DNA of 64,000 bases, taken from Salinimicrobium flavum. Its GTDB lineage: Bacteria; Bacteroidota; Bacteroidia; Flavobacteriales; Flavobacteriaceae. The DNA is taken from positions 62,001 to 126,000 of the forward strand of contig NZ_JBHULT010000006.1 in NCBI RefSeq assembly GCF_042684505.1, written 5' to 3'. Shown piece after piece: positions 17,870 through 26,479 of the stretch. The number at the start of each line of letters is the position of its first letter. Position 1 is the stretch's first letter. The notes beneath the pieces are model-generated. The model searched no databases. It saw only the letters and a program-made list of their open reading frames with translations, and had not been told where the DNA came from. Position numbers and translations under genes: made by a program.

Positions 17870-19060
17870 ATGAGAAGCAGGCAACTCAAAATTTTATATT
17901 TTTACCTTCAAGTAAAATTCAGGCAGATCAAAAAACAGATTTCAGAAAAAGATTCAGCTGAGGGAATCCAGGAACGGTCCCAGCTATCGGTAATTCTTGA
18001 AAAGATCAAGATTGCGGCTTTTTCGACTATTATCCTCTACACGATTTTCGGCTATCTCAATTTTGGGTTGAAGTTATTCACAAGAGAAGGGCTATCCGTC
18101 TTTAGCTTTTACAACCTGGTCGAAGTGGTTTTCGCTTTCTTCTTTTTTTTAACCATCTTTTGGTCGCATACCAGGATTTCTGATTTTGTTCATTCCACTG
18201 CTTTCACCAAAGCTTTCAGACATGTTAATCCCCTATGGAAACCGGTCGCAGAAGCTGTGCTGGTTTTATTCACAGCATTTATCGCTTTAAGCCTGGTAAA
18301 TTTTCTCCCTTTATTTCTTTTGTACCCGGAAGTACATCCCAAACCTGAAAATCTGCGGGTAGGGTATATTTTAAGCGGAGTGATCTCTCTTTTTTTCTAT
18401 TTCTATGTAGAAAAGAATCGCAATCAGAAGAAATTACAGGCAGAAATGTTACGCTCTGCCCAACTTCAAAAAGAGAATTTTGAAGCTGAATTACAGAACC
18501 TGAAGAACCAGGTAAGTCCGCATTTTCTCTTTAACAGCCTCAATGTCCTTGCCTCCCTGATACCCCTGAATCAGAAAAAAGCAGCTGAATTCACCCGTCG
18601 ATTATCTGACCTTTACCGCTCACTCCTTGAAAACTCTTCACAGCAGCTAATTTCACTGCGGAAGGAGTTGGAGGTAATGAATGCCTATATATACCTATTG
18701 GAAACCAGGTTTGGCGAAGCCGTAAAATTTCATGTAGACATCCCTTCAGAAATGAAGGACCTGCACCTTCCTCCGGGCGCCATACAATTACTGCTGGAAA
18801 ATGCCATTAAGCATAACGGCTCCACCCGAAAGAACCCGCTGAAAATATGGGTGTATACTGAAGAAGAAAAATTGATCGTTAGAAACAATCTGCAACCCCG
18901 AATGGATGAAATCTCTTCGACTAAAAAAGGATTGAAAAACATTAAGAGCAGATACAAATACTTTTCAGATGAAGAAATTGAGGTTATAGAAAGTGAGAGT
19001 GAATTTATAGTCAAACTGCCTTTACTTAAAAAAGCTGCACATGAAGACCTTGATTATTGA
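17870..19060 (+). CDS. LytS/YehU-type sensor histidine kinase
   Basis: 396 residues. Four transmembrane segments occupy about residues 45-185 (e.g. FSTIILYTIFGYLNFGL and VGYILSGVISLFFYFYV) with no extracellular sensor domain. A His_kinase domain follows, with the phospho-acceptor His in NQVSPHFLFNSLNVLASL near residue 222, and an HATPase region with LLLENAIKHN (N box) and KKGLKNIKSRY. The 3' end overlaps the response regulator by 20 bases. The ATG at 17870 is the only Met before the first membrane segment, but the first 45 residues are unusually basic and the true start could be a later non-ATG codon. Confidence 0.9.
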   Translation: MRSRQLKILYFYLQVKFRQIKKQISEKDSAEGIQERSQLSVILEKIKIAAFSTIILYTIFGYLNFGLKLFTREGLSVFSFYNLVEVVFAFFFFLTIFWSHTRISDFVHSTAFTKAFRHVNPLWKPVAEAVLVLFTAFIALSLVNFLPLFLLYPEVHPKPENLRVGYILSGVISLFFYFYVEKNRNQKKLQAEMLRSAQLQKENFEAELQNLKNQVSPHFLFNSLNVLASLIPLNQKKAAEFTRRLSDLYRSLLENSSQQLISLRKELEVMNAYIYLLETRFGEAVKFHVDIPSEMKDLHLPPGAIQLLLENAIKHNGSTRKNPLKIWVYTEEEKLIVRNNLQPRMDEISSTKKGLKNIKSRYKYFSDEEIEVIESESEFIVKLPLLKKAAHEDLDY

Positions 19061-19808
19061 AGATGAAGCCTTGGCGGCCGATTCATTAGAAGCACAGATC
19101 AAAGACCTCAGGCCCGGTACAGAGGTATTGGGCAAAATTGGATCTGTGGAGGAAGCTGTGGAATGGTTTGGGGAAAATCTGCCCCCAGACCTGCTTTTTT
19201 GTGATATTCATCTTTCTGACGGGAGCTGTTTCGAAATCTTTAAACAGGTAGATGTAAAATGTCCCGTGATCTTCACAACTGCTTATAATGAATACGCAAT
19301 CGAGGCCTTCAAGGTCAATAGTGTAGATTATCTGCTTAAACCTGTAAAGAAAGATGAGCTTGCTTTTGCGATAATGAAATATGAAGATCACAAAAGCGGA
19401 AGTCTCGATGGGGAAATGGAAAACCTGAAAGAACTCCTCAGACATTTCCCTGCTTCAACAGGGAATAAAAAGAAATCCCGGTTTATGGTCAAAAGTGGTC
19501 AGACCATAAAGGCCATAAATGGAGAGGCCGTCGCATATTTCTTAGCAGAAGAAGGGGTTGTGCTACTGGTAACTTTTGAAGGAAAAAGATATATTATTAA
19601 TTACACTCTTGACCAATTGGAAGAACTGGTGGACGAGGAAATGTTCTTCAGGGTAAACCGCCAGTTAATTGCGAATATTGGTTCAATAAAAGAAGTACAT
19701 CCCTATTTTAAAGGACGGCTGCACCTAACACTCGAACCCGGGGTAGCCGGGGAGCAGATCATTAGCAGCAGTAAGGCTTCTTCGTTCAAAGCGTGGCTCG
19801 ACCTCTAA
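19041..19808 (+). CDS. LytTR-family response regulator
   Basis: 255 residues. Receiver domain 1-120: acidic pocket in TLIIEDEALAADS, phospho-acceptor Asp in DLLFCDIHLSDGS, Thr in VIFTTAYNEYAIEAF and Lys in VDYLLKPVKK. LytTR DNA-binding domain about 145-250: FMVKSGQTIKAINGEAVAYF and FFRVNRQLIANIGSIKEVHP. It pairs with the overlapping LytS-like kinase. Likely targets are nearby, such as the divergent receptor gene, though no repeated operator was identified. Confidence 0.93.
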   Translation: MKTLIIEDEALAADSLEAQIKDLRPGTEVLGKIGSVEEAVEWFGENLPPDLLFCDIHLSDGSCFEIFKQVDVKCPVIFTTAYNEYAIEAFKVNSVDYLLKPVKKDELAFAIMKYEDHKSGSLDGEMENLKELLRHFPASTGNKKKSRFMVKSGQTIKAINGEAVAYFLAEEGVVLLVTFEGKRYIINYTLDQLEELVDEEMFFRVNRQLIANIGSIKEVHPYFKGRLHLTLEPGVAGEQIISSSKASSFKAWLDL

Positions 19809-19811
19809 CAA

Positions 19812-19842
19812 AAAAAAGCAGCTTTTTCAGCTGCTTTTTTTA
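19812..19842. terminator. Bidirectional terminator
   Basis: AAAAGCAGCT pairs perfectly with AGCTGCTTTT around TTTTC, with A/T runs on either side. It lies between the response regulator (plus) and the DUF4168 gene (minus). Confidence 0.85.
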
Positions 19843-19858
19843 ATAAGTTTCATCCAGA

Positions 19859-20338
19859 TTATCCTTGAAGTACGGCCTGCAATCTTTGTTGCAATTCAGG
19901 ATCGTTCTGCAGTCCCATAGCAATCTGCTCATATCTTTCCAGGCTAAGACCTGCATCGGTAATAACTTTCTCCATTTGTTCCTGTAAAGATGCCTGCATC
20001 ACTTCAAGTTTTGAAATGATCTCTTTATGCTGCGTCTTTTCTTCAGTGGTAGCCTCAACTTCTAAATTAGGGTTTAAGGTTGCTTCATGGATCTTGTTGA
20101 AACGTTCTATTTTCATTCCTCCATTTTGAACCACCTGTACCATTTCCTGCTGGCTTTGCTGACCAATTACACGAATACCCTGAAAAGCTTTTGCAAACTT
20201 ATTCATTTCAGCATCTGTAACTTCCACTTTTTGCTGCTCCTGCTGTTGCGGCAACTGCGGAGTTTGAGCAAATACAGCAGTAGTACCCATCAAGGTAAGG
20301 GTTAAAAGAAAACCGGCTAATTTTTTTGATCTAAACAT
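19859..20338 (-). CDS. Exported DUF4168-type protein
   Basis: 159 residues with a signal peptide (KLAGFLLTLTLMGTTAVFAQ). A Gln-rich linker (PQLPQQQEQQK) precedes a helical body with VTDAEMNKFAKAFQGIRVIG and AGLSLERYEQIAMGLQNDPE, matching the DUF4168 pattern in which two helical units repeat (the ERFNKI and LERYEQI motifs). Periplasmic, no known enzymatic role. A single gene with its own upstream region and a shared terminator. Confidence 0.85.
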   Translation of the reverse strand: MFRSKKLAGFLLTLTLMGTTAVFAQTPQLPQQQEQQKVEVTDAEMNKFAKAFQGIRVIGQQSQQEMVQVVQNGGMKIERFNKIHEATLNPNLEVEATTEEKTQHKEIISKLEVMQASLQEQMEKVITDAGLSLERYEQIAMGLQNDPELQQRLQAVLQG

Positions 20339-20577
20339 AATTTGAATTTTTTATTGAGTTCTTTCTCCTTTATGCAAGTAGTATGCCGCAAAACTATCTT
20401 GGGTATTGAGTCTCTTTATTCAAAGGATTAAAAGGTATCATAGACAACAATATCACAATAAAAGGTCAAGCAATCTTATCATTATTATTATGTGGTCTGT
20501 GGCAACTTATGCCCTGGATCCCCAAGGATAAGAGATAAATCTTTGTAAAATTGTATCTTCGGTTTCAAAAATCAAGC

Positions 20578-20913
20578 ATGTCAAAAACATATTATGATCC
20601 CGCAGATCTTCGGAAATTTGGGGATATCACAGAATGGAGCGAAGAACTGGGGAATAAATTCTTTAATTACTATAATCAGGTCTTTGAAGAGGGAGCGCTT
20701 TCAGCTCGTGAAAAATCTCTTATTGCACTGGCAGTTTCTCACGTAGTACAATGTCCATATTGCATTGATGCGTACACCAAAGACGGACTGGAAAGAGGGA
20801 TCGAAAAAGAGGAAATGATGGAAGCCGTACATGTGGGCGCCGCCATAAAAAGTGGAGCTACACTTGTTCACGGAGTACAGATGATGAATAAGTACAAAAA
20901 GTTATCTATGTAA
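20578..20913 (+). CDS. Arsenosugar-associated peroxidase-like (carboxymuconolactone decarboxylase family) protein
   Basis: 111 residues from the ATG at 20578; an upstream in-frame start adds nine atypical residues. AhpD/CMD fold with the redox pair in VVQCPYCIDAYTKDGLERG and a following His region, EAVHVGAAIKSGATLVHG. Opening SKTYYDPADLRKFGDITEW is typical of the subfamily found beside arsS. AhpD-like proteins reduce peroxides or disulfides through the CxxC; here the role may be thiol-redox chemistry on arsenic species. First gene of the arsenosugar-type cluster; 178 bases of repeats separate it from arsS. Confidence 0.9.
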   Translation: MSKTYYDPADLRKFGDITEWSEELGNKFFNYYNQVFEEGALSAREKSLIALAVSHVVQCPYCIDAYTKDGLERGIEKEEMMEAVHVGAAIKSGATLVHGVQMMNKYKKLSM

Positions 20914-20914
20914 G

Positions 20915-21024
20915 CAGATCCAGGGAAGGACGCAGTCCTGACCTAGGAGTCGCTTATCCCGAATAAAATGAGGGATCTCAGATCCAGGGAAGGACGCAGT
21001 CCTGACGTAGGAATCGCTTATCCC
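20915..21024. repeat. Two tandem copies of a 64-base repeat between the peroxidase-like gene and arsS
   Basis: Copy 1 occupies 20915-20978; copy 2, covering its first 46 bases, is 20979-21024. They differ at two positions in the 46 shared bases. Each holds the palindrome AGGAC-GCA-GTCCT. The end of copy 1 has ATCCC...GGGAT arms. Followed at 21040-21070 by CTAATAGA...TCTATTAG, an 8-bp inverted repeat with a 15-base loop, without a T run. Probably a structured mRNA or an extragenic repeat element. Confidence 0.8.
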
Positions 21025-21091
21025 ATAGGTAAGGACGGTCTAATAGAGCTCCCTTACTGTCTTCTATTAGCCCTCCATTAGAATCAAAAAA

Positions 21092-22147
21092 ATGAAAAGG
21101 AAATCACTCTCGGCTCGAAAAAATGAGCTGGCCGACCCAACCAAACAACTGGAATTCCTGAGTAACGGAATCTTCGGAGATGGCGAGCTGCCACTTTTCA
21201 AGGAAAAGATAGGGCAAAGCGGAAATTTTCCGCTGAAACCAATAAAACTGGAGATCCTGCAGCTCAACCTGGGATACATGTGTAACCAGACTTGTTCCCA
21301 CTGTCATGTAGATGCCGGCCCAGACCGGAAAGAGATCATGAGCCGGGAAACCATGCATCAGTGTCTGGAAGTGATAAAGACTTCCGGAGCAAAAACCCTT
21401 GACTTAACGGGAGGTGCGCCCGAAATGAACCCAAATTTCAGATGGTTCGTAGAACAGGCCTCACAGGCAGGAATAGAGGATTTCATTGTGCGGTCAAACC
21501 TCACTATAATCCTGGCCAATAAAAAGTATCACGACCTTCCGGAATTCTTTAAAAAACACAACATTCATGTGGTTTCCTCCCTGCCTTTTTACAAAAGGGA
21601 AAAAACCGACAGACAGCGTGGAAAAGGGGTTTTCACTAAATCTATCGAAGCCCTAAAAATGCTCAATGCTGTAGGGTACGGGAAAGAAGGTTCCCATCTG
21701 AAACTTGACCTGGTCTACAATCCTTCCGGAGCATTTTTGCCCACGAACCAGGAAGCCCTGGAAAAGGACTTCAAAAAGGCCCTTTTAGAAGATTTCGGCA
21801 TAACTTTTAACCAACTTTTCAGTATTACTAACCTACCTATAAGTCGGTTTTTGGAATACCTTATAGCTTCAGAGAATTATGAAGATTATATGCACGAACT
21901 GGTTGGAGCTTACAATCCTTCCGCAGTGAAAAATGTGATGTGCACCAACACGCTTTCTGTTAGCTGGGACGGCTGGCTCTATGACTGTGATTTTAACCAG
22001 ATGCTAAACCTGAAAGTAGCTTCAGAAGTAAAGCATATTAAAGATTTTAATGAAGAAAAGCTTGCCAATCGCGAGATCTGTATCTCCCAGCATTGCTACG
22101 GTTGTACTGCCGGAGCGGGAAGTAGCTGCCAGGGTAGCGTGGTCTAA
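21092..22147 (+). CDS. arsS: Arsenosugar biosynthesis radical SAM protein ArsS
   Basis: 351 residues. Radical SAM motif CNQTCSHCHVDAGPDRKE near residue 63 (CxxxCxxC), then LDLTGGAPEMNP (SAM-binding GGxP type). The C-terminal half is the DUF3641-type region with VMCTNTLSVSWDGWLYDCDF and the Cys-rich tail ISQHCYGCTAGAGSSCQGS. In cyanobacterial work the family joins the 5'-deoxyadenosyl group of SAM to dimethylated arsenic, giving dimethylarsinoyl-deoxyadenosine, the arsenosugar precursor. The usual partner ArsM (arsenite methylation) is not in this window. The next gene starts 15 bases downstream. Confidence 0.93.
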   Translation: MKRKSLSARKNELADPTKQLEFLSNGIFGDGELPLFKEKIGQSGNFPLKPIKLEILQLNLGYMCNQTCSHCHVDAGPDRKEIMSRETMHQCLEVIKTSGAKTLDLTGGAPEMNPNFRWFVEQASQAGIEDFIVRSNLTIILANKKYHDLPEFFKKHNIHVVSSLPFYKREKTDRQRGKGVFTKSIEALKMLNAVGYGKEGSHLKLDLVYNPSGAFLPTNQEALEKDFKKALLEDFGITFNQLFSITNLPISRFLEYLIASENYEDYMHELVGAYNPSAVKNVMCTNTLSVSWDGWLYDCDFNQMLNLKVASEVKHIKDFNEEKLANREICISQHCYGCTAGAGSSCQGSVV

Positions 22148-22162
22148 CTGAAAGAAATAGTA

Positions 22163-22777
22163 ATGAAGAATCAAAAGGGCCTCCTAATCATTTTCACAAG
22201 AAATCCTGAACCTGGAAAAGTAAAAAAACGCCTCGCAGCAAGAATTGGGGACTCTGCAGCGCTGGAACTGTATAAATTTCTACTGAAGCACACTTTTGAA
22301 GTGACAAAGGATATGTCCTGTGACAAGGTGATATACTATTCTGAATCAATTGAAAAAGAGGATATTTGGGACCACAATATTTTTCAGAAGAAAAAACAAA
22401 GCGGTAAAGATCTCGGGGAACGAATGAAAAATGCTTTTACAGAAGGTTTTGAAGCAGGATATTCCAACATTGTGATCATTGGCAGTGATCTGTATGACCT
22501 CCAAAAAGAGGATCTTGAAAAAGCATTTTCAAGCCTTTATAATTATGACTATGCGGTGGGACCTGCACAAGACGGGGGGTACTATTTATTAGGAATGAAA
22601 TCCTTAAATTCGAAGTTATTCAGAAATAAGAAATGGGGAACCGATACAGTGTTGCAGGAAACGCTACAGGACCTTAAAAATGAACAACTAAAACTGCTTG
22701 AAGAACGGAATGATATTGACACTTATGAAGATTTAATTGAGCACCCCGAACTTCATCGAATAATAAAATATCCATGA
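22163..22777 (+). CDS. TIGR04282-type arsenosugar glycosyl/nucleotidyltransferase (CofC-like)
   Basis: 204 residues with a GT-A/CofC-like nucleotide-binding fold. The opening IIFTRNPEPGKVKKRLAARI is the MobA/CofC-type nucleotide loop, KDLGERMKNAFTEGFEAG and VIIGSDLYDL provide the second motif, and GPAQDGGYYLLGMK the conserved GGYYLLG. Family members sit next to arsS. The name says glycosyltransferase, but the fold is that of nucleotidyltransferases. Inference: it could activate a sugar-1-phosphate produced by the adjacent phosphorylase. It overlaps that gene by 4 bases. Confidence 0.88.
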   Translation: MKNQKGLLIIFTRNPEPGKVKKRLAARIGDSAALELYKFLLKHTFEVTKDMSCDKVIYYSESIEKEDIWDHNIFQKKKQSGKDLGERMKNAFTEGFEAGYSNIVIIGSDLYDLQKEDLEKAFSSLYNYDYAVGPAQDGGYYLLGMKSLNSKLFRNKKWGTDTVLQETLQDLKNEQLKLLEERNDIDTYEDLIEHPELHRIIKYP

Positions 22778-23604
22778 TAAAGGCATTAAAGGAAACAACA
22801 GAATTTTTACAAGCCAGAGGGTTTGAGGATCCGGAAATTGGGATCATCCTGGGTACAGGCCTGGGAAAACTGGTAGATGAACTCGAAATAATCTCTGAAG
22901 TTAGTTACAACCACATTCCCGGCTTTCCAACCGCTACGGTAGAATTTCATAAAGGAAAGCTCATTTATGGGAAACTGGACGATAAAAAGGTAGTGGTTAT
23001 GGAAGGTCGATTCCATATTTATGAGGGATATACGCTTTGGGATGTCACCTTCCCGGTACGGGTAATGAAAAGGCTCGGCATCAAAAAACTACTGGTATCG
23101 AACGCTGCCGGCGCCATCAATCCGGATTTTAAAACAGGAGAGATCATGCTCATTGATGACCATATAAATTTGCAGGGAGGATCTCCTTTGGCGTTCCGGG
23201 GGGTTGAGCACCTGGGAACAAGGTTCACAGATATGAGTGCTCCTTACGACCAGGAGAGCGGAAGGATAATGCAGGAGATCGCTAAGGAAAATGATATCAT
23301 CCTGCGAAAAGGCGTATATGCTTCTGTTGTAGGGCCCCAACTGGAAACCCGTGCAGAATACCGCTATCTTAGGATCATTGGTGCAGATGCTGTAGGAATG
23401 AGTACAGTTCCAGAAGTGATCGTGGCCAATCACCTGGGAATTCCGGTTGCTGCTGTTTCTGTTTTGACCGATGAATGCGATCCTGATGATCTGCAGCCGG
23501 TAAATATCCAGGATATTATTGAGGCGGCCGGTAAGGCAGAGCCCCAAATGATCACCCTCTTCAGGGAATTAATTAAAAGAATTGAGCTAAAACCGGTTTC
23601 GTAA
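22774..23604 (+). CDS. Purine nucleoside phosphorylase (trimeric PNP family)
   Basis: 276 residues. Motifs of the trimeric family: IGIILGTGLGKLVDEL (phosphate loop), VVMEGRFHIYEGY, LLVSNAAGAINPDFKTGE, SVVGPQLETRAEYR and DAVGMSTVPEVIVANHLG. It splits purine nucleosides with phosphate into base and ribose-1-phosphate. Its place inside the arsS operon, overlapping the neighbours by 4 bases and 1 base, suggests a substrate that is the nucleoside made by ArsS, releasing adenine and an arsenic-bearing ribose-1-phosphate. General purine salvage remains the default alternative. Confidence 0.94.
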   Translation: MIKALKETTEFLQARGFEDPEIGIILGTGLGKLVDELEIISEVSYNHIPGFPTATVEFHKGKLIYGKLDDKKVVVMEGRFHIYEGYTLWDVTFPVRVMKRLGIKKLLVSNAAGAINPDFKTGEIMLIDDHINLQGGSPLAFRGVEHLGTRFTDMSAPYDQESGRIMQEIAKENDIILRKGVYASVVGPQLETRAEYRYLRIIGADAVGMSTVPEVIVANHLGIPVAAVSVLTDECDPDDLQPVNIQDIIEAAGKAEPQMITLFRELIKRIELKPVS

Positions 23605-24893
23605 TGCAGGAGCATGTGGTCATTGTTGGAAATGGAATTGCCGGCATCACTGCTGCAAGGCATATTCGTCGCCTTTCTGATAAAAAGATAACCGTTATCT
23701 CTGGGGAGAATAAATATTTCTTTTCCCGCACAGCCCTGATGTATGTCTATATGGGTCACATGAAGTGGGAACATCTTGAACCTTATGAAGACTGGTTCTG
23801 GGAAAAGAACAGGATTGAATTAAAGGAAGCTTTTGTCGAAAAAATAGAAATCCATTCCAAAACCCTGATCCTTGATGGCGGGGAGAAAATGGCTTTTGAT
23901 AAATTGATCCTGGCTACAGGATCTGTTCCCCGGAAGCTGGGCTGGGAAGGTCAGGATCTTAATGGAGTGCAGGGACTGGTATCCAAACAGGACCTGGAAC
24001 TGCTGGAAGAGAATACGAGAAATTGCCGGCATGCTACGATCGTGGGCGGTGGACTCATTGGGATAGAACTCGCTGAAATGCTCCACACCCGAAATATTCC
24101 CGTGACTATGTTGATCAGGGAAGATTCCTTTTGGCGCAATGTCCTTCCAAAACAGGATGCCGAATTCATTTCCAGACACATTGAGAGCCATGGAATAGAA
24201 TTGCAATACAATACAGAACTGGAATCCATTTCCGGAAAGAAAAAAGTGGAGGCCGTCAAAACCAAAAATGAGGAGCAAATAAAGACCGATATTGTTGGTT
24301 TAACTATGGGAGTGCAGCCAAATATTTCAATTTTAAAGGATTCAGAAATTGAAACTGATGTGGGAATTCTGGTCGATCCTTTGTTGAAAACCAATATTCA
24401 GGATATTTTTGCCATTGGCGACTGCGCCCAGCACCGGGAACCTGCAGTCGGAAGACAACCCATTGAAGCCGTGTGGTACACCGCCAGGATGATGGGAGAA
24501 ACCGTGGCCCAGACCATCTGCGGAAATCCCTTTAAATACAATCCAGGAAACTGGTTTAACAGTGCAAAATTCTTTGAGATCGAATACCAGACTTACGGCC
24601 GGGTGTCGGCAAACCCTCTTGAAAACGAACAGCATCTTCATTGGGAACACCGGGATGGAAAAAAAGCAGTTACTATTGCATTTGAAAAAGACTCAGGTAG
24701 ATTTCTGGGAATTAACACCTATGGCATTCGCATGAAACACGAGGTATTTGACAGGTGGCTCACTGAAGACCGACCTATAGAATATGTTCTGAAACATTTC
24801 AGGGAAGCTAATTTTGATCCCGAATTTTACGACAGGTATCACAAGGAAATTTTAAGTAGTTTCAGGAACGAACTTTTAAAAACACAGAATTAA
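23604..24893 (+). CDS. FAD/NAD(P)-dependent pyridine nucleotide-disulfide-type oxidoreductase
   Basis: 429 residues. N-terminal FAD-binding GXGXXG in EHVVIVGNGIAGITAARHIRR, a second dinucleotide motif in HATIVGGGLIGIELAEML near residue 146, and the ATGDCA-like motif DIFAIGDCAQHREP near residue 270. No redox CxxC is present in the usual disulfide-reductase place, so it resembles NAD(P)H-rubredoxin/ferredoxin reductases or nitrite reductase large-subunit-like proteins. It starts inside the PNP stop (TAATG) and precedes the membrane Fe-S protein by 5 bases, suggesting an electron-transfer pair. Confidence 0.92.
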   Translation: MQEHVVIVGNGIAGITAARHIRRLSDKKITVISGENKYFFSRTALMYVYMGHMKWEHLEPYEDWFWEKNRIELKEAFVEKIEIHSKTLILDGGEKMAFDKLILATGSVPRKLGWEGQDLNGVQGLVSKQDLELLEENTRNCRHATIVGGGLIGIELAEMLHTRNIPVTMLIREDSFWRNVLPKQDAEFISRHIESHGIELQYNTELESISGKKKVEAVKTKNEEQIKTDIVGLTMGVQPNISILKDSEIETDVGILVDPLLKTNIQDIFAIGDCAQHREPAVGRQPIEAVWYTARMMGETVAQTICGNPFKYNPGNWFNSAKFFEIEYQTYGRVSANPLENEQHLHWEHRDGKKAVTIAFEKDSGRFLGINTYGIRMKHEVFDRWLTEDRPIEYVLKHFREANFDPEFYDRYHKEILSSFRNELLKTQN

Positions 24894-24898
24894 AAAAT

Positions 24899-26479
24899 AT
24901 GGCCGGCGTTCAACACAACATGTCCCTAACCGGGGAACCTCCCAAAGGTCTTTCTGCTATCCAAAAAATAGCTACCGGACTGGGTTGGACGGGGATTTTC
25001 TTTTTATTTCTGAGCATCCTCAATGTTCCCCTGCCTTCTTTTTTTCTCTGGCTTTCTCTTGGTTTGATCGCCGCCGGAGTGGTAATCTTTGCCAATGACC
25101 AGTACCGCGGAAAACCTGCCGGGATAAAAAATGACGGGGTTTGGTTCAAATCCATGACCTCCCGTGGCGTAATCGCCTGGGGAGCCGGGATCCTTCTCAC
25201 CCTTTTTTATATTGTTCTTTACTGGTATCCTGAATATCTGGGTTATAACTCAGACGGGGAAAATACCGGAATCGTCACCCTTTTTGACCCTTTGAGTAAA
25301 ATGATCAGTGGAAATCCCGCTAATCAGTGGTTCGTTTACGGGACCCTGTACACGCTGGCCATTCTGGCTTTTGGATACAAATTCCTGCTGAAGTACCGCC
25401 ACAATAAGTACGAAAGATTACGGACTTTCTCGGTCATGTTCTTTCAACTAGGTTTTGCTTTTCTGATCCCCGAGATCCTGGTACGCCTTAATCAGCCTTA
25501 TTACAATCCCAATGTGATCTGGCCTCTTAATTATGACCTTTTCGCCGGGTACAAGCTTAACGAATTCTTCTCGGCGGGGAATGTAGGGATGATCATGCTG
25601 GGCTTCGGGCTCGCCTCTATTTTCCTGATCACTCCCGTGCTTACCTATTTCTACGGAAAGCGATGGTACTGTTCCTGGGTTTGCGGGTGTGGCGGTCTTG
25701 CCGAAACTGCCGGGGACCCTTACCGACATCTTTCTGATAAAACCCGGAAGAGCTGGATGCTCGAAAGATGGTTGATCCACACGATCCTCGTCCTTGTTGT
25801 GATCATGACCATTGCAGTGGTCTACAGCTTCCTCAATGAGAACCCGGGTCGTTACTGGCTTACTAAAGATGTTTTTTTGATAGGGTCGGCAGGATTTCTA
25901 ACGCTGCTCTTTTCAGGGATCATGATCTTTAAAAGAGAACAACTGGCCAAAGACGCGAAGTATGGTGCAGTTGGTTTTTTTGTGATCGTGCTGGCGATCA
26001 TAGGGTTATATTACTCCAGTGGCTACACTTATGGAAATCTACTGCGCGAGTGGTACGGTTTCTTAATTGGCGCAGCATTTTCGGGGGTGATAGGAGTAGG
26101 TTTTTATCCCATTTTCGGGAACCGGGTCTGGTGCCGGTTCGGCTGCCCCATGGCTGCGGTTTTAGGAATGCAACAGCGGTTGTTTTCCCGGTTCAGGATA
26201 ACGACCAACGGTGGCCAGTGTATCTCCTGCGGAAATTGCTCTACCTATTGTGAAATGGGAATTGACGTAAGGGCTTACGCCCAAAAAGGGGAAAATATCG
26301 TACGCTCAAGCTGCGTAGGCTGCGGAATTTGTTCTGCAGTATGCCCACGTGGAGTGCTGAAACTGGAAAACGGACCTCTGGACGGAAGGATCAATGGCGA
26401 TGCAGTCCTCCTTGGAAACGATGTGGACCTGCTCGATCTCATTCAGCAGCAGAAGCGGGACGCCCGGAGAGATGCCTAA
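24899..26479 (+). CDS. Polytopic 4Fe-4S membrane protein (NosR/NapH/CcoG-like)
   Basis: 526 residues. About nine or more hydrophobic segments. Two cytoplasmic Cys motifs at membrane edges, KRWYCSWVCGCGGLAETAGD and NRVWCRFGCPMAAVLG, as in NosR/NapH-type proteins, followed by a C-terminal dicluster ferredoxin: CISCGNCSTYCEMG and CVGCGICSAVCPRG. The role would be electron transfer between quinone and a soluble partner. As the last gene of the cluster beginning at 20578, just after a flavoprotein, it may supply electrons to ArsS or a pentavalent arsenical reductase; this is inference. Not a canonical CcoG, because no fixN/O genes are close. Confidence 0.9.
   Translation: MAGVQHNMSLTGEPPKGLSAIQKIATGLGWTGIFFLFLSILNVPLPSFFLWLSLGLIAAGVVIFANDQYRGKPAGIKNDGVWFKSMTSRGVIAWGAGILLTLFYIVLYWYPEYLGYNSDGENTGIVTLFDPLSKMISGNPANQWFVYGTLYTLAILAFGYKFLLKYRHNKYERLRTFSVMFFQLGFAFLIPEILVRLNQPYYNPNVIWPLNYDLFAGYKLNEFFSAGNVGMIMLGFGLASIFLITPVLTYFYGKRWYCSWVCGCGGLAETAGDPYRHLSDKTRKSWMLERWLIHTILVLVVIMTIAVVYSFLNENPGRYWLTKDVFLIGSAGFLTLLFSGIMIFKREQLAKDAKYGAVGFFVIVLAIIGLYYSSGYTYGNLLREWYGFLIGAAFSGVIGVGFYPIFGNRVWCRFGCPMAAVLGMQQRLFSRFRITTNGGQCISCGNCSTYCEMGIDVRAYAQKGENIVRSSCVGCGICSAVCPRGVLKLENGPLDGRINGDAVLLGNDVDLLDLIQQQKRDARRDA

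Noticed and set aside
20915..21024. Possible CRISPR array
   Set aside because: Only two adjacent copies with no spacers and no cas genes in the window.
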